Of a DNA stretch of 5,458 bases, positions 1 through 5,458 are shown piece by piece. The stretch lies in contig JAJZJJ010000253.1 in the NCBI GenBank assembly GCA_021810175.1, forward strand, positions 1 to 5,458, written 5' to 3'. The translations under genes and the position numbers were made by a program. The notes below the pieces were generated by a model that saw only the letters and a program-made list of their open reading frames with translations, searched no databases and had not been told where the DNA came from. The first letter of the stretch is position 1, and every line of letters starts with the position of its first letter. This DNA is from Acidobacteriota bacterium (lineage in GTDB: Bacteria > Acidobacteriota > Terriglobia > Terriglobales > Acidobacteriaceae).

Positions 1-5
1 CCCCG

Positions 6-1781
6 ATGCCCACCGACTTCGCCCAGTCCGTCAAGTCGCAGGCCGATATCGTGAAGATCGTCGGCGACTACGTACGCCTGCGCAAAGCCGGTGCCCAGAA
101 CTTCAGCGGCCTCTGCCCCTTCCACAAGGAGAAGACCCCCTCCTTCAGCGTCCATGCCGGACGCCAGTTCTTCCACTGCTTTGGCTGCGGCCAGTCCGGA
201 GACGTCTTCACCTTCGTTCAGAAAATCGAGAACATCGGCTTCTCTGAGGCTGTTCGTGCCGTCGCCAAAAAATGCGGCATCCCCCTCCCGCAGCGCGAAT
301 TCACCACCCCCGAAGAAGCCGCCGAGCACCGCCAGCGCGGCAAGCTCCTTGAACTGCACGAGATCGCCACCGCCTGGTTCGAGGAGCAGCTCCGCTCTCC
401 CGAAGGCGCCGCCGCCCGCGAATACCTCTCCGGCCGCGGACTCAACCCTGAAGCCATCGCCAAATTTCGCATCGGCTACGCCCCCGACGATTTCCATTCC
501 CTCCGCAAACGGCTCGAACCCCAGGCCGACGCCGCCACCCTCCGCGCCACCGGCCTCTTCTCCTGGAAGGACCAGGAAGACGGCTCCCCCGGCCCCATCT
601 ACGCCCGCTTCCGCAAGCGCGTCATGTTCCCCATCTGCAACGAAGGCGGCCGCGTCATCGCCTTCACCGCCCGCACTCTCGAAACCGGCGAGAAAGCCGG
701 CCCCAAATACCTCAACTCCCCGGAGACTCCCCTCTACTCCAAAGGCCAGGTCCTCTTCAATCTCGACAAAGCCCGCCAGCCCATCCGCAACGACGGCGGC
801 GCGGTCCTCGTCGAAGGTCAGATGGACTGCATCACCGTCTTCCTCGCCGGCATCCGCAACGTCATCGCCACCAGCGGCACCGCCTTCACCGAAATGCAGG
901 TCCGCCTGCTCCGCCGCTACGCCACCCGCGTCATCGTCAACTTCGACCCCGACACCGCCGGCTCCAACGCCGCCGAAAAATCCATCTCCCTGCTTACCGA
1001 GGAAGGCTTCGACGTCCGCGTCCTCACCCTCGAAGGCGGTCTCGACCCCGACCGCTTCGTCCGCGACCGCGGCATCCACGCCTATGCTCAGGCCCTCCGC
1101 GCCGCCCCGCCCTTTCAGGACTGGCTCATCGACCGCGCCCGCCGCCTCTTTCCCGGCCGCGATCCCCGCTCCCAGACCGACGCCCTCAACTTCCTGCTCC
1201 CTCACATCCGCCGCATCCCCGGCCGCATCGCCCGCGACTCCTTCGCCAACGATGCCTCCCAGGCCCTCGGCATCGACTCCGCCCTCGTCCGCGCCGAACT
1301 AAAAGACGCCGCCGTCCGCCGCCGCGAAGCAGTCGAAATCCCGAAGAGCTTTCCGCTTTCCTTCGCAGAGCAGACCCTGCTGCGCGCGTTTTCCGCACCA
1401 CGATCTAGTGAGGGATATTTGGCTGCCGAGAGGTCCTGGCAGGAGTTCGAATCGGACTTGTCGGGCCTACGACAAGATGTGCGAGAGGTCATCGATCAAC
1501 TCAGAAACCGCGGTGTTGATCAGGACCCAGTTGTGGCCATCGCTGACGAACAAAAAAGACAGATGTTTGCGAGCATATTTATGTCTGTCCACGATGCCGA
1601 ACCCCAGGAAGCAGACGTGGACCACGCGATGTTGGCGCTGAGGCGTGGTTCACTGGAACGACTCCATAAGGTTAAGCGGTACTCGATTTCGATGGCAGAA
1701 AAGTCGGGAAACGTCGAAGAAGTCATTCAATTGACTAAGGAAATCCGCGAAATCGCACTACGTCTCAAGGATATGGATTAA
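6..1781 (+). CDS. dnaG: DNA primase DnaG, with a C-terminal part of different codon dialect
   Basis: DnaG synthesises the short RNA primers that start leading-strand and Okazaki-fragment synthesis, working with the replicative helicase DnaB at the fork. Seen: an N-terminal CHC2 zinc ribbon (C37, H40 in CPFH; C58, C61 in HCFGC), the primase core, and a TOPRIM domain with E270 (VEGQMD), D314/D316 (NFDPDTAG) and D347/D349 (GLDPD). These match the metal-binding acidic residues of E. coli DnaG (family knowledge). The length, 591 aa, is close to the 581 aa of E. coli. The C-terminal ~150 residues should be the helicase-binding domain. The ATG at 6 fits the usual N-terminus, but the ribosome binding site is outside the window and no upstream stop is visible, so a slightly earlier start is possible. 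Odd: from about codon 443-465 onward, base composition and codon use change sharply, and a second DnaG C-terminal end lies just downstream. rpoD, a frequent neighbour of dnaG, does not follow it here. Confidence 0.97.
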   Translation: MPTDFAQSVKSQADIVKIVGDYVRLRKAGAQNFSGLCPFHKEKTPSFSVHAGRQFFHCFGCGQSGDVFTFVQKIENIGFSEAVRAVAKKCGIPLPQREFTTPEEAAEHRQRGKLLELHEIATAWFEEQLRSPEGAAAREYLSGRGLNPEAIAKFRIGYAPDDFHSLRKRLEPQADAATLRATGLFSWKDQEDGSPGPIYARFRKRVMFPICNEGGRVIAFTARTLETGEKAGPKYLNSPETPLYSKGQVLFNLDKARQPIRNDGGAVLVEGQMDCITVFLAGIRNVIATSGTAFTEMQVRLLRRYATRVIVNFDPDTAGSNAAEKSISLLTEEGFDVRVLTLEGGLDPDRFVRDRGIHAYAQALRAAPPFQDWLIDRARRLFPGRDPRSQTDALNFLLPHIRRIPGRIARDSFANDASQALGIDSALVRAELKDAAVRRREAVEIPKSFPLSFAEQTLLRAFSAPRSSEGYLAAERSWQEFESDLSGLRQDVREVIDQLRNRGVDQDPVVAIADEQKRQMFASIFMSVHDAEPQEADVDHAMLALRRGSLERLHKVKRYSISMAEKSGNVEEVIQLTKEIREIALRLKDMD

Positions 1782-1806
1782 CCGCAATACCTCACATTGA
1801 GATAGT
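1345..1806 (+). other. Foreign-looking segment: replaced 3' end of dnaG
   Basis: This stretch covers roughly the last 130-145 codons of dnaG plus about 25 bases beyond its stop. Seen: hand counts give 31/60 GC at 1501-1560, 31/60 at 1561-1620 and 26/60 at 1681-1740, against 43/60 at 1201-1260 and 42/60 at 1861-1920. Only 3 of the 14 arginines after residue 440 use CGC; the rest are CGA, AGG, AGA, CGT or CGG, whereas CGC dominates before. TTG, ATA, CTA and TCG codons also appear. The left boundary is gradual to the eye, somewhere in 1330-1400; the right one lies between the stop at 1781 and about 1810. The segment coincides with the helicase-binding domain expected from E. coli DnaG (about residue 434 onward). 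Inference: DNA from a related but less GC-biased lineage recombined in. A chimeric assembly is the main alternative. Confidence 0.7.
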
Positions 1807-1809
1807 CCC

Positions 1810-1920
1810 CGCCTCCGCGCCCAAATCGCCCACGCCGAACGCTCCGGCAGCATCGACGAAGCCCTCCGCCTCACCCGCGAAAGCCACGACCTCACCCGCC
1901 GCCTCCGCGACCTGGATTAA
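1810..1920 (+). pseudogene. dnaG: Stranded 3' remnant of the native dnaG (last 36 codons)
   Basis: Reading the frame that ends in TAA at 1918-1920 gives 36 residues ending RRLRDLD. This aligns without gaps to the last 36 residues of the intact DnaG, which end ALRLKDMD. By eye, 14 of the last 34 positions are identical (including AE-SG, LT-E, RL-D-D), and many of the rest are conservative (K/R, E/D, I/L, M/L). The frame has no start codon, is closed by TGA at 1798-1800, and differs from the dnaG frame, so readthrough of the dnaG stop (next in-frame stop TAG at 1803) would not reach it. All eight arginines are CGC, the local dialect. It therefore looks like the original gene end, displaced by the divergent segment upstream. 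The undamaged frame argues for a recent event. No product is expected. Confidence 0.8.
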
Positions 1921-1962
1921 CCCGCCTGTCTCCGGCGTAAAATCGCTCCAGTAGCTCTCTCC

Positions 1963-1967
1963 AGGGA
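1963..1967 (+). promoter_or_regulatory. Ribosome binding site of the membrane-protein gene
   Basis: AGGGA lies nine bases before the ATG at 1977 and supports that start. Only 56 bases separate the end of the dnaG remnant (1920) from this ATG, and I see no terminator hairpin in between. This fits an original dnaG-membrane protein transcription unit. Confidence 0.5.
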
Positions 1968-1976
1968 AACCACTTC

Positions 1977-2870
1977 ATGTCACGTCTCCCCGCCTCCGCA
2001 CGGGACTGGATCGCCCTCCTCGTCGTCAATGCCGCCATTCCGGCCCTCGTCCTCTGGCAGCTCCATGAAACCCGGATCGACTACCGCTCCGCCATCCAGG
2101 CCTGCTGGGTGGCCCTGGCCTTCGTCAACGCTATCTTCCTCGCCGCCGCCTGGCAGCACGGCCGCCGCAAAGGCGTCCGGGTCCCCGTGGCCCTCTATCC
2201 CGCCGCGCTCGCCCTTGCCCTCGCAGCCGGATTCCTCACTGCCGCCCTCGCCCGCGGTCACCGACCACGCAGAAGCTATCTGACCCTGGCCGCTTCCACC
2301 GTCCCTCTCACCCGCATTCACCCCGCCCGCCGTCGCATCGTCGTCCGTCTTCTTCGCGAACGCATCGCCGCCAGCCGCGCCTATGTCGTCGCCTCCGCCC
2401 ACGAGCAACCCATCTCTCCGCCCCTCTTCTCGCCCGCCTCTTTCGCCTCGGTCTCCGTCATCGACAGCACCATCGCCAGCCTCCGGCAGGCCTGGCAAAT
2501 TGACCGGACCTACGCCGCCCGCCTGCACGCCACCGACGCCGAATTCCGCAAGGCCATGGCCACCACCGACCCCCGCTTTCTCCAGTCATGGACCGCCGCC
2601 CACGCCCGGCGTGCGCAAATCGAAGCCCGCTCCAGCGCTCTCGAAGCCCGGTGGTTCCAGGATGTCCGCGCGCTTTACCGCTACGCCGCCGCCCACCACA
2701 GCCAGATCGCCGTGCAGAAGAACACCCTCTTCTTCGCCTCCGCCAAAACCCGTGCGCAGTTCCGATCCCTGGCCCAGGCCAGCCAGCAAATGCAGCAACA
2801 AATGACCACCCTCCGCCAGCAGCTCGTCCAGGACCACCAGAAAGCCGCCCTCGCCACCGGCTACGAGTAA
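1977..2870 (+). CDS. Hypothetical membrane protein: three N-terminal helices and a polar helical domain
   Basis: I do not recognise the family. Seen: 297 aa with three hydrophobic stretches at about residues 11-28, 40-59 and 70-92, which would anchor it in the inner membrane. A basic linker follows (PRRS, HPARRR, about 97-120). The rest (about 120-297) is polar, rich in Ala, Arg and Gln, and looks largely alpha-helical. A Gln-rich run near 267-288 (QASQQMQQQMTTLRQQL) is compatible with a coiled coil. There is no signal peptide distinct from the first helix and no obvious catalytic motif. Codon use is in the local C-ending style, so the gene looks native. It is co-directional with dnaG and stops 13 bases before the end of the convergent PhyH gene. 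The C-terminal domain could be cytoplasmic or periplasmic; the basic linker after helix 3 weakly favours cytoplasmic. Function unknown. Confidence 0.85.
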   Translation: MSRLPASARDWIALLVVNAAIPALVLWQLHETRIDYRSAIQACWVALAFVNAIFLAAAWQHGRRKGVRVPVALYPAALALALAAGFLTAALARGHRPRRSYLTLAASTVPLTRIHPARRRIVVRLLRERIAASRAYVVASAHEQPISPPLFSPASFASVSVIDSTIASLRQAWQIDRTYAARLHATDAEFRKAMATTDPRFLQSWTAAHARRAQIEARSSALEARWFQDVRALYRYAAAHHSQIAVQKNTLFFASAKTRAQFRSLAQASQQMQQQMTTLRQQLVQDHQKAALATGYE

Positions 2871-2883
2871 TCCACTCGTCGCC

Positions 2884-3702
2884 TCACTCCCGCAGCCCCA
2901 GCCGCACCGCCTCCTCCACCGCTGAATACGCCCCATCCTCCCGCTCCAGTTCCAGCGGAGCACGCGCGTACAGCGGAGGCTGCGCCATCATCCGTGGCCC
3001 CTTCCCGCCGTGCCGCTGCGCCGCATGAACCAGAAACGGATGGCACAGATACACCGTCCCCGCCCTGCCCGTAGCCAGCGCCTCCGGCAGCTCCCGCGTC
3101 GCCGCTTCCGCCGCCTCCGCCAGCTCCATGAACCGCAAACCCTCCTCGCCCGCCGGCTCCAGCACCCGCGCCACCCTCCGGTGCGACCCCACCCGGATCC
3201 GCGTCGGCGCATCCCGCTCTCCCACATCCGAAAACAGGAACAGCATCAGCAGCGCCCGCCGCTTTGACCGCACGTTCACTCGCCAGTTCAGGAACGACCC
3301 CTCCTCGCCCGCCAGCGCAAAGCTCGCGTCCACATGCCACCCCGCATCCCCTGGATCGTCCTCATGCGGGAATCGCACCGGAAACGTCCCCAGGCTCGTT
3401 CGCGGCTTCCATCGCCCCGCGCCCACCAGCTCGTCCAGCGCCTGCCGCAGCCTCTCGGTATTCGCCGCCTCCCGAAACGGAGCCTGCGCGTAATCCCACA
3501 GCCGCACCACCGGCCGCGTCCATGTCTCCGGCTGGTCCGGCTCGCAGCCAAACTCCCGCCGCAGGTCGCCCCACAAAATCGCCCGCGCCGCCGCCGCCGT
3601 CTCCTCGGTAAACGCCTCGTCCAGCCGCACAAACCCGTCGAGAATAAACTGCTCCCGCTCGGAACCGCTCAGCCCGCGGCCCGCCGCTGTCTCACTTGTC
3701 AT
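2884..3702 (-). CDS. Phytanoyl-CoA dioxygenase (PhyH) family protein
   Basis: Members of this family are Fe(II)/2-oxoglutarate-dependent oxygenases that hydroxylate small molecules or lipid-derived substrates; the substrate here cannot be read from sequence. Seen in the 272-aa product: the N-terminal family signature (REQFILDGFVRLDEAF, residues 16-31), the iron-binding HxD pair H123 and D125 (GWHVDASF), and a distal histidine, probably H226 (HPFLVHAAQRH), followed 11 residues later by R237, which suits 2-oxoglutarate binding. H221 is an alternative third ligand. The motif set looks complete, so it is probably an active enzyme in the cytoplasm (no signal peptide or membrane segment). The ATG at 3702 is preceded by a good ribosome binding site. 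It lies downstream of accD on the same strand with a 243-base gap, and converges on the membrane-protein gene. Confidence 0.85.
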   Translation of the reverse strand: MTSETAAGRGLSGSEREQFILDGFVRLDEAFTEETAAAARAILWGDLRREFGCEPDQPETWTRPVVRLWDYAQAPFREAANTERLRQALDELVGAGRWKPRTSLGTFPVRFPHEDDPGDAGWHVDASFALAGEEGSFLNWRVNVRSKRRALLMLFLFSDVGERDAPTRIRVGSHRRVARVLEPAGEEGLRFMELAEAAEAATRELPEALATGRAGTVYLCHPFLVHAAQRHGGKGPRMMAQPPLYARAPLELEREDGAYSAVEEAVRLGLRE

Positions 3703-3711
3703 GGCAAATTT

Positions 3712-3718
3712 CCTCTCC
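3712..3718 (-). promoter_or_regulatory. Ribosome binding site of the PhyH-family gene
   Basis: On the minus strand GGAGAGG sits nine bases before the ATG at 3702. It is a strong purine-rich site and fixes the start codon. Confidence 0.7.
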
Positions 3719-3792
3719 GTATTTCCTCGTCACATGGAGGCGCACCGCAACCGCCGCCCGGCGTCGCACGCGCCTCAGCCCACACCATGCGC

Positions 3793-3827
3793 GCCCGCGC
3801 TGCGCGGGCACAGGGCTTCAGAAGCCC
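3793..3827. repeat. Two adjacent perfect hairpins between accD and the PhyH gene
   Basis: First hairpin: GCCCGCG (3793-3799), loop CTG, CGCGGGC (3803-3809). Three bases later comes the second: GGGCTT (3813-3818), loop CAG, AAGCCC (3822-3827). Both stems are perfect. A purine tract (about 3828-3848) follows on the + strand. Neither orientation has a T run after the hairpins, so a classical intrinsic terminator is not supported. They could end or stabilise the accD mRNA, or be a REP-like extragenic repeat. Apart from these hairpins and the PhyH ribosome binding site, I see nothing definite in the 243-base gap 3703-3945. Confidence 0.55.
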
Positions 3828-3945
3828 AAAGGAAAGAAAGAAGAGAAACGAATCATCATCGTCGCACCAGAAAATGGATCGCGGATTATGCTACCACGCA
3901 AACCAGCGGCACTATTCTGTGGGCCCGATGCACCCCTGCCGCCCT

Positions 3946-4803
3946 CTATGCCGCCTGCGTCCCGCCCATGAACGCCAGCGCCCGTTCCAGGTAAGCCTTC
4001 ATCTCTTTCCGCGGCACCACTGCGTCCAGAAACCCGTGCTGCACCAGGAACTCCGACCGCTGGAAGCCCTCCGGCAGCTTCTGCCGGATCGTCTGCTCGA
4101 TCACCCGCGGCCCCGCAAACCCAATCAGCGCTCCCGGCTCGGCGATGTTCAGGTCGCCCAGCATCGCAAAGCTCGCCGTCACCCCGCCCGTCGTCGGGTC
4201 CGTCAGGACGGAAATAAATGGGAGCCCCGCCTCGTCCAGTCGCGCCAGCGCCGTCGAAACCTTCGCCAGCTGCATCAGGCTCACGATCCCTTCCATCATC
4301 CGCGCCCCGCCCGAAGCCGCCACCGTAATCAGCGCGGCCTTCTGGTCGTGCGCCCGGTCCACCGCGCGCGCCACCGTCTCGCCCACCACCGCGCCCATGC
4401 TCCCGCCGATAAACCCGTACTCGAAGACGCTCACCACCACCTTGTGCGGCCCCAGCATCCCCTGCGCGTTCAGAATCGCGTCGTTCAGTCCGGTCTCCGC
4501 CTGCGCCTTCTTCAGCCGTTCCTTGTATGGCTCCAGATCCGTGAATTCCAGCGGGTCCGTCGAGGACAAATCTCCGTCCACCAGCTCGAACCCCGGCTCC
4601 AGCAGGCTCTCGATCCGCGCCTTCGCATTCAGCCGGTTATGCCGCCCGCACTTCGGACACACCTGCAGGTTCGCCTCCAGGTCCGCCTTCCAGATCGTCT
4701 GGCTGCACCCTTCGCATTTGGTCCACAGGCCCTCGGTGCGCACCCGGTTCTCTCCCGAGGTCGCCCCTGCAATCTTGTTCTCTTCCCGTCTGAACCAGGA
4801 CAT
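3946..4803 (-). CDS. accD: Acetyl-CoA carboxylase carboxyltransferase subunit beta
   Basis: AccD pairs with AccA to form the carboxyltransferase that moves the carboxyl group from biotin on AccB to acetyl-CoA, giving malonyl-CoA for fatty-acid synthesis in the cytoplasm. Seen in the 285-aa product: an N-terminal zinc ribbon with all four cysteines (C30, C33, C49, C52), then the crotonase-like carboxyltransferase domain with the conserved ASGGARMMEG (163-172), TDPTTGGVTASFAMLGD (201-217) and GFAGPRVIEQT (228-238). The length is a little shorter than E. coli AccD (about 304 aa), with nothing essential missing. The ATG at 4803 has GGAG five bases upstream and the usual short basic N-terminus (MSWFRREENK). 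accA is not in the window, and folC, its neighbour in E. coli, is not here either. The next gene downstream is the PhyH-family gene. Codon use is local and native. Confidence 0.97.
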   Translation of the reverse strand: MSWFRREENKIAGATSGENRVRTEGLWTKCEGCSQTIWKADLEANLQVCPKCGRHNRLNAKARIESLLEPGFELVDGDLSSTDPLEFTDLEPYKERLKKAQAETGLNDAILNAQGMLGPHKVVVSVFEYGFIGGSMGAVVGETVARAVDRAHDQKAALITVAASGGARMMEGIVSLMQLAKVSTALARLDEAGLPFISVLTDPTTGGVTASFAMLGDLNIAEPGALIGFAGPRVIEQTIRQKLPEGFQRSEFLVQHGFLDAVVPRKEMKAYLERALAFMGGTQAA

Positions 4804-4808
4804 GCTTG

Positions 4809-4831
4809 CTCCATCGGCCGGAATCCCGGCC
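4809..4831 (-). promoter_or_regulatory. accD ribosome binding site with an adjacent leader hairpin
   Basis: On the minus strand GGAG (4812-4809) stands five bases before the accD ATG. Three bases upstream of it is a perfect 6-bp GC-only stem: GGCCGG (4831-4826), loop GATT, CCGGCC (4821-4816). The hairpin lies close enough to the ribosome site to affect initiation. In E. coli the carboxyltransferase is reported to bind its own mRNA and repress translation (established knowledge). Whether this hairpin has such a role is only a guess. Confidence 0.5.
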
Positions 4832-5135
4832 CAAAAACCGAGCGGTCGCTCCCGCCCTCTGCATAGCTTCGTTCAACAGATTAAACGCCTGCGCCGCTCA
4901 AGTCTTCTCCCTGGCGAACCTTCGCTCTCGCCCTGTCAGGCCTCCACCGCACGCACTAAAGTAATGCCTCTTCATTCCAAACCACTTGCGGACCACTCCC
5001 AGCCCGAAAACCTGGCACTCCTGAAGCTCTCATCCGACATTCTAAAAATGTGGACTTCCTGAGGAAAGCCTCGCGCACGCAACCTCTGTCGCAGGATCTC
5101 CCATCCTTCGCGGACTCGATGGAACTGCCCTCAGA

Positions 5136-5164
5136 ATCATCGTCTTGTCGATAACTGACGTCAA
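5136..5164 (-). promoter_or_regulatory. Candidate sigma-70-type promoter for accD
   Basis: On the minus strand TTGACG (5164-5159, 5 of 6 to consensus) is followed after exactly 17 bases by GATGAT (5141-5136, 4 of 6). It points toward accD but would give a leader of about 320 bases. Such matches occur by chance, so confidence is low. A TAGAAT hexamer at 5044-5039 is another possible -10, without a good -35. Confidence 0.25.
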
Positions 5165-5297
5165 ATCATGTCTTTGGCCTGAATTGGCTATCCATAACAA
5201 AACAAAGTGGCTACCGGCAAGCCATTTAGAATCAACTCCTTGCGGAGCACAACAAAGATGTAACCCGCATAGAATCATATGCATAGCCCAAAAGACC

Positions 5298-5318
5298 AAC
5301 ACCCCCGAGGGGCGTTTT
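5298..5318 (+). terminator. Terminator-like hairpin
   Basis: AACACCCC (5298-5305), loop CGA, GGGGCGTT (5309-5316), ending in four T (5315-5318), with an A-rich stretch just before (AAAAGACC). The stem has one A-C mismatch on the + strand, which becomes a G-U pair in minus-strand RNA, so it could act in either direction. No gene ending just upstream could be identified on either strand; it may close a minus-strand gene beyond the right edge. Confidence 0.35.
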
Positions 5319-5402
5319 CCCGGCGCGCACCTGCCGCGGGTTCCAGGCGGATGCCCGGCGATATTTCGCCAGCCCACCCGCGTCATCGCCACCCGCCCCC
5401 AC

Positions 5403-5458
5403 CGCTAACCGCCCCAACGCTAACCGCCCCAACGCTAACCGCCTCACCGCTAGCTGTG
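5403..5458. repeat. 15-bp tandem repeat at the window edge
   Basis: CGCTAACCGCCCCAA recurs with a 15-base period: CGCTA starts at 5403, 5418, 5433 and 5448. The first two units are identical, the third ends CGCCTCA instead of CGCCCCA, and the fourth begins CGCTAGC and runs to the edge. The period is a multiple of three, so a coding repeat is possible, but + strand frames either stop in every unit or lack a start. On the minus strand one open frame reads LALGR-LALGR-LAVGA. It may continue beyond the window. Confidence 0.75.

Larger units (their letters stand above)
4832..5458. other. Right-hand region without a supportable gene
   Basis: About 630 bases upstream of accD. Open frames exist on both strands, but none has a convincing ribosome site, recognisable product or consistent codon use. 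The stretch around 5130-5290 is visibly less GC-rich than the genes, as is common in promoter regions. Items that can be pointed to are a possible minus-strand promoter (5136-5164), a small inverted repeat CTCC-TTGC-GGAG (5237-5248), a terminator-like hairpin (5298-5318), a short hairpin GGCGA-TATT-TCGCC (5357-5370) and the tandem repeat at the edge. I saw no tRNA or rRNA. Confidence 0.6.

Noticed and set aside
91..1302. A 403-codon open frame inside dnaG, + strand
   Set aside because: Its product is low-complexity Pro/Ser/Ala, as expected from a shifted frame of C-ending codons; the dnaG frame has clear domains.
1980..2528. A Gly-rich open frame on the minus strand opposite the membrane-protein gene
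   Set aside because: Glycine and acidic low-complexity mirror of the GC-rich codons; no ribosome site or motif.
3885..3890. CATAAT on the minus strand as a -10 box for the PhyH gene
   Set aside because: No acceptable -35 hexamer at 16-18 bases upstream.
4838..4852. Hairpin plus T run on the minus strand in the accD leader, as an attenuator
   Set aside because: The stem is only four or five pairs with a tiny loop, too weak for a terminator despite the following TTTTT.
3334..4866. A 510-codon + strand frame, and another at 4145-5062, opposite accD
   Set aside because: These are antisense shadows of accD and the PhyH gene. Their products are Arg/Pro/His- or Ser-rich with no domain, while accD has all family motifs.
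5042..5392. A minus-strand 116-codon frame upstream of accD
   Set aside because: No ribosome site; composition (many Cys, Trp and Met) and codon use are unlike the neighbouring genes; a chance frame in intergenic DNA.
5232..5458. A minus-strand frame open to the right edge, ending near 5232
   Set aside because: It could be the C-terminus of a gene entering from the right, but it runs through the terminator-like hairpin and the lower-GC stretch, has no recognisable motif and lacks the local codon style.
1..5458. CRISPR array, insertion sequence, tRNA, rRNA
   Set aside because: No spaced direct repeats of the right size, no transposase frame or paired terminal inverted repeats, and no tRNA-like arm pattern were seen.

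Overview
This is a GC-rich bacterial window with a very strong preference for C-ending codons (Arg almost always CGC, Leu mostly CTC). It carries two housekeeping genes, dnaG (DNA primase) and accD (acetyl-CoA carboxylase carboxyltransferase beta subunit), plus a membrane protein of unknown function and a PhyH-family oxygenase. From recalled similarity of the DnaG N-terminus and the overall coding style I favour Acidobacteriota (Terriglobia/Acidobacteriaceae). That is an inference, not a search result.

Layout: dnaG lies on the + strand at 6-1781 and starts at the left edge. A short DnaG C-terminal remnant follows (1810-1920), then a + strand gene for a three-helix membrane protein (1977-2870). 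Two minus-strand genes converge on it: a PhyH-family dioxygenase (2884-3702) and, upstream of it, accD (3946-4803). The 243-base gap between them holds two back-to-back perfect hairpins. The right 655 bases (4804-5458) contain no gene I can support. They hold the probable accD leader with a hairpin beside the ribosome binding site, a weak promoter candidate, a terminator-like hairpin and a 15-bp tandem repeat that runs off the edge.

The main discovery is in dnaG. Its first ~440 codons are in the local high-GC dialect and encode the zinc-binding and TOPRIM polymerase domains intact. The last ~130-150 codons, which correspond to the helicase-binding domain, change abruptly to a lower-GC dialect with different Arg and Leu codons. 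Just after the stop, in another frame, lies a 36-codon sequence back in the local dialect that aligns without gaps to the last 36 residues of the DnaG just read, and it ends in its own stop. The simplest reading is that a homologous but divergent 3' end from another lineage replaced the native helicase-binding domain and left the native last 36 codons stranded downstream. The remnant still has an uninterrupted frame, so the event looks recent.

Functionally, DnaG makes replication primers and AccD takes part in the first committed step of fatty-acid synthesis. The membrane protein was probably co-transcribed with dnaG, since the gap before the swap would have been only 56 bases. The PhyH gene may be read from accD or from its own promoter; the sequence does not decide this.
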